A stretch of DNA of 64,000 bases from an uncultured Shewanella sp. (GTDB lineage: Bacteria > Pseudomonadota > Gammaproteobacteria > Enterobacterales > Shewanellaceae), in NCBI RefSeq assembly GCF_947495455.1, contig NZ_CANLZC010000011.1, forward strand, positions 16,253 to 80,252, read 5' to 3'. The notes under the pieces are model-generated. The model ran no database searches. It was not told the DNA's origin and saw only the letters and a list, made by a program, of their open reading frames with translations. Numbering within the stretch: position 1 is the stretch's first letter; each line of letters starts with the position of its first letter. The translations under genes were made by a program, and so were the position numbers. Shown here in pieces: positions 57,300-64,000 of this stretch.

Positions 57300-58271
57300 A
57301 TGACACAAGAGATTAATCTAAAAAGTGAGATAACATCAACACAAACCGGACAAAGGTTAGACCAGACTTTGGCCAGTTTGTTCCCCGATTACTCGCGTAC
57401 GCGCATCAAAGAATGGATACTCTCGGGTGCTGTTTTTGTAGATGGAGTGGTAACAGACAAGCCTAGGATCAAGGTGTTAGAAGGGCAAGAGATTGTTATT
57501 CAAGCCACATTAGAAGAAGAAATCAAGGCCGAAGCGCAAGCTATTGAGCTTGATATTGTTTATGAAGACGATCATATTTTAGTGATTAATAAACAGGCTG
57601 GTTTAGTGGTACATCCTGGCGCAGGTAATAGTGATGGCACTTTATTGAATGCGCTGTTGCACCATTGCCCTAACATTGAATTGGTACCAAGAGCGGGAAT
57701 TGTGCATCGTTTGGACAAAGATACCACCGGATTAATGGTGGTCGCAAAAACGGTAGAAGCGCAAACGCACTTAGTCGCTGCTTTGCAAGCAAGGGATATT
57801 ACTCGTGAATATGAAGCCATAGTGCAAGGGACGATTATTTCCGGTGGTACAGTGGATGAGCCGATAGATAGACATCCCACTAAACGAACTCATATGGCCG
57901 TGGTGTATGACGGCAAACCTGCGATGACCCATTACCGAGTTGCAGAGAAGTTTCGTGCCCATACTCGTCTAAGATTAAGGCTGGAGTCGGGTCGAACGCA
58001 TCAAATCCGTGTGCACATGGCCCATATTGGACATGTTTTGGTTGGCGATCCTGTTTATGGTGGCAGGCCGCGTCCGCCAAAGGGCGTGACGCCAGAGTTT
58101 TTTGAGACCTATATGGGCTTTAAACGTCAAGCTCTGCATGCGGTTCGGTTAGAACTGGTGCATCCTTTTACTTGTGAAATCATGAGCTGGCAAGCGCCTA
58201 TTCCTGAAGATATGAAAATATTGACTCAGGCGTTGCGTCTCGATACGCAAGAAAATCCATCCGTTATTTAA
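57300..58271 (+). CDS. rluD: 23S rRNA pseudouridine(1911/1915/1917) synthase
   Basis: A 323-aa enzyme converting three uridines of helix 69 in 23S rRNA to pseudouridine. Residues about 15-75 form an S4 RNA-binding domain (GQRLDQTLASLFPDYSRTRI). The catalytic motif is GIVHRLDKDTTGLMVVAK with the active aspartate in HRLDKDTTG, followed by SGRTHQIRVHMAHIGHVLVG. I start at ATG 57300 (MTQEINLKSE), which matches E. coli MAQRVQLTA; a GTG five codons upstream would extend it. pgeF follows after 18 bases, so the two are co-transcribed. Confidence 0.96.
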   Translation: MTQEINLKSEITSTQTGQRLDQTLASLFPDYSRTRIKEWILSGAVFVDGVVTDKPRIKVLEGQEIVIQATLEEEIKAEAQAIELDIVYEDDHILVINKQAGLVVHPGAGNSDGTLLNALLHHCPNIELVPRAGIVHRLDKDTTGLMVVAKTVEAQTHLVAALQARDITREYEAIVQGTIISGGTVDEPIDRHPTKRTHMAVVYDGKPAMTHYRVAEKFRAHTRLRLRLESGRTHQIRVHMAHIGHVLVGDPVYGGRPRPPKGVTPEFFETYMGFKRQALHAVRLELVHPFTCEIMSWQAPIPEDMKILTQALRLDTQENPSVI

Positions 58272-58289
58272 ACTGAAAGGATAAATTTA

Positions 58290-58997
58290 ATGCATTCGAC
58301 TTGGTTTATCCCACCGAGTGTTAACATTGCATTTTCAACGCGCTTAGGCGGTGTCAGCTTGCCGCCTTATGATAGCTTGAACTTAGGCGCACATGTTGGG
58401 GATAATCTTAAATCTGTGGCAAGTAATCGACGGTTAATGCAGTCTCAATTAGCATTAACCACACAACCTGCCTGGCTTGAACAAGTACATGGTACTGATG
58501 TCATTGAAGCGGATAATACTCAAATCCATAAAGCTGATGGCAGTGTGACTCAAGATTCGAAGCAAGTGTGCGTGGTGATGACCGCCGATTGTTTACCCGT
58601 ATTATTGTGTAATAAACAAGGTACTCAGGTGGCTGCGGTGCATGCTGGGTGGCGAGGGTTATGCGATGGGATTATTGAATCGGCTTTAGCACATTTTAAA
58701 CAAGCAGAGGTGATTGCTTATTTAGGGCCTTGTATTGGGCCAAAGGTGTTTGAGGTTGGCCCTGAAGTGAGGCTGCAGTTTGTTGAGAAAGATGCGGCTT
58801 GTTCAATTTTTTTTAAACCAGTGAATGACAAATATTTAGCCGATTTGCAAGGCTTAGCTTGTTATCGGCTTCAACGAGCGGGCGTTGTTGAAATATATCA
58901 AGATAAACGCTGTACTTATTTAAATCCAGAGAGCTTTTTTTCTTATCGTCGTGAAGGAATAACGGGCCGTATGGCTTCATTTATTTGGTTAAGTTAG
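58290..58997 (+). CDS. pgeF: Purine nucleoside / polyphenol oxidase-family protein PgeF (YfiH)
   Basis: A 235-aa DUF152 protein. The conserved Cys/His site is seen in VVMTADCLPVLLCN and VAAVHAGWRGLCDGI, with a further LGPCIGPKVFEVGPEV segment. E. coli YfiH (PgeF) prevents faulty incorporation of L-Ser in peptidoglycan muropeptides, and related proteins cleave or oxidise purine nucleosides. It sits between rluD and clpB, the conserved enteric order, except that here a VOC gene and a LysR gene have been placed between pgeF and clpB. Start ATG 58290 after AAAGGA. Confidence 0.93.
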   Translation: MHSTWFIPPSVNIAFSTRLGGVSLPPYDSLNLGAHVGDNLKSVASNRRLMQSQLALTTQPAWLEQVHGTDVIEADNTQIHKADGSVTQDSKQVCVVMTADCLPVLLCNKQGTQVAAVHAGWRGLCDGIIESALAHFKQAEVIAYLGPCIGPKVFEVGPEVRLQFVEKDAACSIFFKPVNDKYLADLQGLACYRLQRAGVVEIYQDKRCTYLNPESFFSYRREGITGRMASFIWLS

Positions 58998-59031
58998 TCA
59001 ACCAAATAAATGAAGCTGTTTTTGCTGTATA

Positions 59032-59535
59032 CTATTTATAAGCGCCTGCCGAATAATGTAATTCATAACTGTGGCTGTAGATCTCTAGTATATTACCAAA
59101 GGGATCTTCCATATAAATCATGCGATAGGGTTTCTCACCTGGGTAATAGTAACGAGGGGCTTTCATACGTTTCTTACCCCCTGCGGCGACAATCTTTTCA
59201 GCGAGACCTTCTACATCAGGATCTTGTACACAGAAGTGAAAAATGCCCGTTTTCCAATATTCAAAATTATCTTCAGGATTTTCTTGGTTTTTAAATTCAA
59301 ACAGTTCGACGCCAATACGGTCACCTGTTGATAGATGTGCTATACGAAAGCGATCCCAGCCTTTGCCAAAGACATCGGTACACATTTCTCCAATGGCGGA
59401 ATCATCTTCATTAATTTCGGTTGGTTCCATGATGAGGTACCAACCCAGAGTTTCTGTATAAAATTTTACGGCTTTTTCTAAATCAGGCACCGATATACCT
59501 ATGTGTGAAAAGTTTCGTGGATAAACTTGGCTCAT
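59032..59535 (-). CDS. VOC-family (glyoxalase-like) protein
   Basis: A 167-aa single-domain VOC superfamily protein. The two halves start with RNFSHIGISVPDLEKAVKFY (about 7-26) and TGIFHFCVQDPDVEGLAEKI (about 91-110), each with a metal-ligand His, and end in YMEDPFGNILEIYSH with the conserved glutamate. A substrate-specific role (isomerase, dioxygenase or lactoylglutathione lyase-like) cannot be fixed. It diverges from a LysR-type gene 94 bases away, so the regulator probably controls it. Confidence 0.85.
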   Translation of the reverse strand: MSQVYPRNFSHIGISVPDLEKAVKFYTETLGWYLIMEPTEINEDDSAIGEMCTDVFGKGWDRFRIAHLSTGDRIGVELFEFKNQENPEDNFEYWKTGIFHFCVQDPDVEGLAEKIVAAGGKKRMKAPRYYYPGEKPYRMIYMEDPFGNILEIYSHSYELHYSAGAYK

Positions 59536-59629
59536 GATCTTGCCTCAAATAGTGAAAGTTGTTCTATCTTACAAAGGCTATTTGATTATGTATAATTATC
59601 ATTATTTATAGCTTTAAGTACAAAATGTA

Positions 59630-60499
59630 ATGATGAATCTTGTATGGTTGAAGACTTTTTGCACTTTGGTTGAGGTACAACATTTTACGCGTACGGCCAA
59701 TAGGTTGTTTATGACCCAGTCGGGAGTCAGCCAGCATGTGCGAAAGCTTGAAGAACAATTACAGCAAAATTTGATTATTCGACAAGGTAAGCAATTTACT
59801 TTGACCTATGCGGGGGAAAGCCTGTATCAAGAAGGGCGAAAAATTCTGAATGATGTTTTAGCGATTGAGCAGAGAATAAGTTTAGATCCTGATGACGCAG
59901 GTGAAATAAGAATAATGTCACCTGGTAGTATTGGCCTCAAACTCTATCCTCGAGTGCTGAATCTGCAGCAAACATTCCCTCAATTAGTGATGGATTATCG
60001 CTTTGCACCTAATGCGGCTATCGAGGAGGCAATCATCAATTTTGATGTTGATATTGGATTGATGACTTCTCTCACCCAGACGGCTCAAGTCAATGCGATG
60101 CCAATAGGTGATGAAGCTTTGGTGTTAGTGACACCTGCCACGATTTTAAAACCTGATTGGGAAGTGTTATTTAATCTTGGTTTTATTGATCATCCTGACG
60201 GCGAGCATCATGTCAATCAACTTTTAGGGACAAATTTTTCGGCTTTTCAGGGTTACGACACGTTAATAAAGAAAGGTTTTTCTAATCAAATTCATTTAAT
60301 TTTAAGGCCAGTGAGTATGGGATTAGGTTTTACGGTATTACCTTACTTCGCCGTCGATGAATTTCTTAACACTGAGTTGATAAAGGTTCATCAACTGTCT
60401 AAGCCTGTGAAAGAGATAATTTATCTCTGTCATCATAGAAATAGGCCATTACTAAATAGGATGAAAAAGCTAGTGGCGCATATTAAAAGCTGGGTGTAG
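59630..60499 (+). CDS. LysR-family transcriptional regulator
   Basis: A 289-aa regulator starting MMNLVWLKTFCTLVEVQHFT with the helix-turn-helix TANRLFMTQSGVSQHVRKLE and a substrate-binding domain from about residue 88. It diverges from the VOC gene, the classical LysR arrangement, which suggests autoregulation and control of that gene by a small ligand. It does not resemble MetR beyond the family. The gene is inserted, with its partner, in the pgeF-clpB interval. Confidence 0.88.
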   Translation: MMNLVWLKTFCTLVEVQHFTRTANRLFMTQSGVSQHVRKLEEQLQQNLIIRQGKQFTLTYAGESLYQEGRKILNDVLAIEQRISLDPDDAGEIRIMSPGSIGLKLYPRVLNLQQTFPQLVMDYRFAPNAAIEEAIINFDVDIGLMTSLTQTAQVNAMPIGDEALVLVTPATILKPDWEVLFNLGFIDHPDGEHHVNQLLGTNFSAFQGYDTLIKKGFSNQIHLILRPVSMGLGFTVLPYFAVDEFLNTELIKVHQLSKPVKEIIYLCHHRNRPLLNRMKKLVAHIKSWV

Positions 60500-60514
60500 T
60501 TTAAGATTCTAACC

Positions 60515-60542
60515 CTTGATATTGATTAATTCTCCCCCATAT
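60515..60542 (+). promoter_or_regulatory. Sigma-32 heat-shock promoter of clpB
   Basis: -35 CTTGAT (60515-60520) and -10 CCCCATAT (60535-60542) with a 14-base spacer match the sigma-32 consensus CTTGAA-N13-15-CCCCATNT, 41 bases before the clpB ATG. Confidence 0.85.
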
Positions 60543-60583
60543 TTAAATTAACAATTATTTATCTATTTATGCTTGGAGGAGAT

Positions 60584-63157
60584 ATGCGACCTGAACGTAT
60601 GACAAACAAATTTCAAGCGGCCATTTCCGATGCCCAGTCATTGGCTTTAGGTCGAGATCATCAATTTATCGAACCAGTGCATTTAATGATGTCATTGTTG
60701 AATCAAGATGGTGGCTCTATCAGTGGATTATTGAATCAAGCGGGCATTCAAGTCAGTCATTTACGTTCTTTACTGGAGCAAGAATTAGAAAGCTTACCCC
60801 AAGTTTCAGGTGAAAATGCCGATGTTAAAGTCTCTCAAGGTTTAATTAGACTGCTTAATAATTGTGATAAATTAGCGCAAAAACGTAAAGATAAATATAT
60901 TTCCAGCGAGTTGTTTGTGTTAGCAGCACTCGATGCAAGTGATCCACTATCAAAAGCCTTGCAAAAGTCCGGCGGTGTTTCCGACATACTTAATAGCACC
61001 ATAGAGCAAATGCGTGGTGGGCAGAATATTGATGATCCTAATGCAGAAGATCAGCGACAAGCATTGAATAAATTTACCGTTGATTTAACGGAAAGAGCTG
61101 AGCAAGGAAAACTCGACCCTGTGATCGGTCGCGACGAAGAAATTCGTCGAACTATTCAAGTCTTACAACGTCGGACCAAAAACAATCCCGTGTTAATTGG
61201 CGAGCCAGGTGTAGGAAAAACGGCGATTGTCGAAGGGTTGGCACAACGTATTATTAATAATGAAGTGCCAGAAGGTATTAAAAATAAACGTGTGCTTTCA
61301 TTGGATATGGGCGCGCTAGTGGCAGGGGCAAAATTCAGAGGTGAATTTGAAGAGCGTTTGAAAGCCGTGTTACATGAATTATCCCAAGAAGAAGGTCAGG
61401 TTATTCTCTTCATCGATGAGCTTCATACTATGGTCGGCGCGGGAAAAACTGACGGGGCAATGGATGCAGGAAACATGTTAAAACCTGCTTTGGCAAGAGG
61501 GGATTTACATTGTGTTGGTGCTACAACATTAGATGAATATCGTCAATATATTGAAAAAGATCCTGCTTTAGAGCGTCGATTTCAAAAAGTGCTAGTGGAT
61601 GAGCCTAGTGTCGAAGACACTATCGCTATTTTACGTGGACTCAAAGAGCGCTACGAATTACATCATCATGTTGAGATCACCGATCCTGCGATTGTTGCTG
61701 CGGCAAGCATGTCTCATCGATACATATCAGATCGTATGTTACCGGATAAAGCGATTGATTTAATTGATGAGGCAGCCTCAAGTATTCGTATGCAAATCGA
61801 TTCGAAACCAGAGCCATTAGATAGATTAGAACGTCGAGCAATACAATTAAAGTTAGAAGAACAAGCGTTAAGTAAAGAAGAAGACGAAGCAAGTGCTAAG
61901 CGTTTGAATAATTTACGCCACGAGCTGGCTGAAGTCGAAAAGAAAACCGCTGAGCTTAATCAGGTGTGGGTGGCAGAAAAAGCGGCTTTAGCCGGCACAC
62001 AAAATATAAAATCGGATCTTGAACAGGCAAAATTAAATCTGGAAGTGGCCCAAAGGGCGGGTGACTTGGCGCGTATGTCTGAATTACAGTATGGCCGTAT
62101 TCCAGAGCTTGAAAAAGAATTAGCGCTTGCAACACAAGCTGAAAGTAAAGAGACAAGTTTGTTGAAAAACCGAGTGACTGAAGTCGAAATTGCGGATGTG
62201 CTATCTAAAGCAACGGGTATTCCTGTTGCTAAGATGCTGGAAGGCGAAAAAGAAAAATTATTACAAATGGAATCAGCGCTACATGAACAAGTTATCGGTC
62301 AGGATGAAGCCGTTGATGCTGTGTCCAATGCGATTAGGCGCAGTCGAGCAGGGCTATCAGATCCGAATCGTCCAATTGGTTCATTTTTATTCTTAGGCCC
62401 AACGGGTGTCGGTAAAACTGAATTATCTAAAGCGTTGGCGCAATATTTGTTTGATACTGAAACGGCATTAGTGCGCATTGATATGTCAGAGTTTATGGAA
62501 AAACATTCTGTATCACGTTTGGTCGGTGCTCCTCCTGGGTACATAGGTTATGAAGAAGGCGGGTATTTGACTGAAGCGGTTAGGCGTAAACCTTATTCGG
62601 TTATTTTACTTGATGAAGTGGAAAAAGCGCATCCTGATGTTTTTAATATCTTGTTGCAGGTTCTCGATGATGGACGGCTAACGGATGGTCAGGGCAGAAC
62701 CGTTGACTTTAGAAATACCGTTGTGATCATGACATCGAATTTAGGTTCAGATGTGATTCAGGAAGAGTTTCATCAACTAGAATATGACGAGATGAAGACT
62801 AAAGTCATGGAGGTAGTGATACAGAATTTCCGCCCTGAATTTTTGAATCGTATTGATGAGTCGGTGGTTTTCCACCCACTAGGGACAGATCATATTTTAC
62901 ATATTGCTCGGTTACAAATGCAGGCTCTGGAGCAACGTTTAGCGGAAAAAGAATATGATCTTCATATTTCTGATGAAGCCTTGTTGCATATTGCCAAGGC
63001 TGGATACCATCCTGTTTATGGCGCAAGACCATTAAAAAGAGCGCTGCAGCAGGAAGTAGAAAACCCATTGGCTCAAAAATTGTTGAGTGGTGAATTAATG
63101 CCATCGAGTCCAATTCGTATCGAAACTGATGAAAATGGTTTGACGTTTACTCAATAG
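60584..63157 (+). CDS. clpB: ClpB disaggregase
   Basis: An 857-aa AAA+ hexameric chaperone that dissolves protein aggregates with DnaK, the same length as E. coli ClpB. The N-terminal Clp-N repeat is followed by AAA-1 (Walker A GEPGVGKT, Walker [11 protein letters not shown]), the coiled-coil middle domain (about 410-525, containing [20 protein letters not shown]), and AAA-2 (Walker A GPTGVGKT, Walker [10 protein letters not shown]), ending in the C-terminal D2-small domain. I start at ATG 60584 ([11 protein letters not shown]), the E. coli equivalent, after GGAGGAG; the ATG at 60569 includes the ribosome site in its reading. Heat-shock promoter upstream. Confidence 0.97.
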   Translation: MRPERMTNKFQAAISDAQSLALGRDHQFIEPVHLMMSLLNQDGGSISGLLNQAGIQVSHLRSLLEQELESLPQVSGENADVKVSQGLIRLLNNCDKLAQKRKDKYISSELFVLAALDASDPLSKALQKSGGVSDILNSTIEQMRGGQNIDDPNAEDQRQALNKFTVDLTERAEQGKLDPVIGRDEEIRRTIQVLQRRTKNNPVLIGEPGVGKTAIVEGLAQRIINNEVPEGIKNKRVLSLDMGALVAGAKFRGEFEERLKAVLHELSQEEGQVILFIDELHTMVGAGKTDGAMDAGNMLKPALARGDLHCVGATTLDEYRQYIEKDPALERRFQKVLVDEPSVEDTIAILRGLKERYELHHHVEITDPAIVAAASMSHRYISDRMLPDKAIDLIDEAASSIRMQIDSKPEPLDRLERRAIQLKLEEQALSKEEDEASAKRLNNLRHELAEVEKKTAELNQVWVAEKAALAGTQNIKSDLEQAKLNLEVAQRAGDLARMSELQYGRIPELEKELALATQAESKETSLLKNRVTEVEIADVLSKATGIPVAKMLEGEKEKLLQMESALHEQVIGQDEAVDAVSNAIRRSRAGLSDPNRPIGSFLFLGPTGVGKTELSKALAQYLFDTETALVRIDMSEFMEKHSVSRLVGAPPGYIGYEEGGYLTEAVRRKPYSVILLDEVEKAHPDVFNILLQVLDDGRLTDGQGRTVDFRNTVVIMTSNLGSDVIQEEFHQLEYDEMKTKVMEVVIQNFRPEFLNRIDESVVFHPLGTDHILHIARLQMQALEQRLAEKEYDLHISDEALLHIAKAGYHPVYGARPLKRALQQEVENPLAQKLLSGELMPSSPIRIETDENGLTFTQ

Positions 63158-63196
63158 AAAGTCCGTGTTCATTCATGAGATAAAGTAAAATAGATA

Positions 63197-63228
63197 CCTC
63201 GTTGATCATTTCAATCAACGGGGTTTTT
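63197..63228 (+). terminator. clpB intrinsic terminator
   Basis: ACCTCGTTGAT / ATCAACGGGGT stem (with G-T pairs) and a CATTTCA-type loop followed by TTTTTT. Confidence 0.9.
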
Positions 63229-63272
63229 TCTTTTTAAATTTGTATCTCAGTAAAACTCATGCTTAAGTTGTT

Positions 63273-63290
63273 CTATACCCGTGATACTTG
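63273..63290. repeat. Solo left end of the 282-bp repeat family
   Basis: CTATACCCGTGATACTTG matches the first 17 bases of the element's terminal inverted repeat; no body follows. It is a footprint or decayed copy just before the small lipoprotein gene. Confidence 0.65.
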
Positions 63291-63314
63291 TCTTAAATTA
63301 TGGAGAGAATAAAG

Positions 63315-63641
63315 ATGAAAATAACATGGCTTGTGAGTGCACTAGTATCTCTTATTATAATGGGGTGTTCATCATCGTCTGAATATGGCAGCGTTAAGGT
63401 GTCTGCACCTTATATCGGTGCGGGTAATTTAGATTACGAGAGTTTGTATCATTATGGTTACTATCGAGGATGCCAAAATGCGATTGCGACAAAGGCAGGA
63501 AATGTTGAATTGATGAATTCATTTTCTAAAGATACCGCACTTGATGGCTTAAGCAAGTTTGATAAAGGTTGGCATGCAGGTAAGAGTATTTGCCAAGATG
63601 GTATCTCTCACTCTCTATTTAGTCTAGAGGCAGCTAATTAG
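63315..63641 (+). CDS. Small lipoprotein of unknown function
   Basis: A 108-aa lipoprotein (MKITWLVSALVSLIIMGCSS): the lipobox IIMGC gives a lipidated Cys near residue 18. The mature part has NLDYESLYHYGYYRGCQNAI and GLSKFDKGWHAGKSICQDGI, with two further cysteines that could pair. ATG 63315 has GGAGAG seven bases upstream; the ATG at 63300 is less likely. I recognise no family with certainty. It is located between the clpB terminator and an rRNA operon promoter. Confidence 0.72.
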   Translation: MKITWLVSALVSLIIMGCSSSSEYGSVKVSAPYIGAGNLDYESLYHYGYYRGCQNAIATKAGNVELMNSFSKDTALDGLSKFDKGWHAGKSICQDGISHSLFSLEAAN

Positions 63642-63852
63642 TTTCTGTTTATGGGTGTTAGAATGAAGGCTGTTAGAATGAGTAGTGTAATTGATTTATC
63701 TTTTTAGATAACTTCAAAGCAGCTATTCGTTCCACTTTCCATTAGAACACCGCTTTAACTCTTTTTTATGCACCCAATTGATGTAAAAAAGTAGGTTTTG
63801 GTTGTTTATTGTTCGCTTGAAGGCTTGCTTTAAATTAAATGCAAAAAAGCCC

Positions 63853-63886
63853 TTGCGCTAATTTCAAATCTCCCTATAATGCGCAC
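63853..63886 (+). promoter_or_regulatory. rRNA operon P1-type promoter
   Basis: TTGCGC (63853-63858), a 16-base spacer and TATAAT (63875-63880) with the GC-rich discriminator GCGCACCC, closely matching E. coli rrn P1 (CTCCCTATAATGCGC...CACTGACACGG). The AT-rich 63830-63850 could be an UP element. In enteric bacteria clpB is also followed by an rrn operon, so 16S rRNA should start beyond the window. Confidence 0.9.
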
Positions 63887-64000
63887 CCACTGACACGGCA
63901 AAGCAGATGACTAAGTGATTGGTCAGCAGCAGTGAGTAGTGTTTCAAGTCGTTAAGGTGGCTCGATGAGATAAGAAATTAATCATTGAAAAACTTCTTAA

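Overview
The window looks like chromosomal DNA of a marine gammaproteobacterium of the Shewanella type. The base composition is moderately AT-rich, the housekeeping proteins (MetK, RF2, LysS, ClpB, BamD, RluD, SrmB) read as gammaproteobacterial, and bamD / rluD / pgeF / clpB followed by an rrn P1-type promoter is the order known from enteric bacteria. No prophage, transposase gene or CRISPR array is visible. The genus is my inference from gene content.

Layout. 1-4.1 kb: 5' part of transketolase, an MFS transporter, and metK behind three tandem MetJ boxes. 4.1-7.6 kb: three GNAT acetyltransferases, a META-domain lipoprotein and GlpT. 7.6-12 kb: a gene-poor stretch with candidate small ORFs, a RIO-type kinase, the siroheme methyltransferase CobA and a decayed di-haem oxidoreductase tail. 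12-17 kb: an unusual island with two convergent genes, each preceded by the same 21-bp element; one encodes a pentapeptide-repeat / class I glutamine amidotransferase fusion. Beyond it lie an e(P4)-like phosphatase and a Tat-signal protein resembling the alanyl-tRNA synthetase catalytic core. 17-22 kb: arginine succinyltransferase pathway genes (astC/argD, astA, astD) plus a DUF1338 dioxygenase. 22-26 kb: delta-class carbonic anhydrase and ahpC-ahpF. 26-34 kb: AspT/YidE-type transporter, ribokinase, a cobalamin riboswitch with its TonB-dependent receptor, two paralogous outer-membrane barrels and an HDOD protein. 34-38 kb: metR and a divergent BASS transporter around a second set of MetJ boxes, then an unknown membrane protein. 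38-48 kb: a PAS sensor with a degenerate GGDEF domain, an RND efflux pair, srmB and trmN6. 48-52 kb: a CadC-like membrane regulator with a beta-propeller-like sensor region, a repeat-rich spacer, a 54-aa exported peptide and an OhrR-type regulator. 52-64 kb: prfB with its programmed frameshift, lysS, a GNAT, tRNA-Phe, bamD / rluD / pgeF, a VOC protein with a divergent LysR regulator, clpB behind a sigma-32 promoter, a small lipoprotein, and an rrn P1 promoter at the right edge.

Dispersed repeats: two near-identical 282-bp palindromic elements (25833-26114, 50883-51164), a diverged 268-bp relative (46753-47020) and several solo ends form a MITE-like family without coding capacity.

The most unusual items are the 21-bp element shared by the convergent pair at 12.2-14.8 kb, the domain fusion inside it, the Tat-exported AlaRS-core-like protein, the MetJ boxes between metR and the BASS transporter, and several uncatalogued small proteins.
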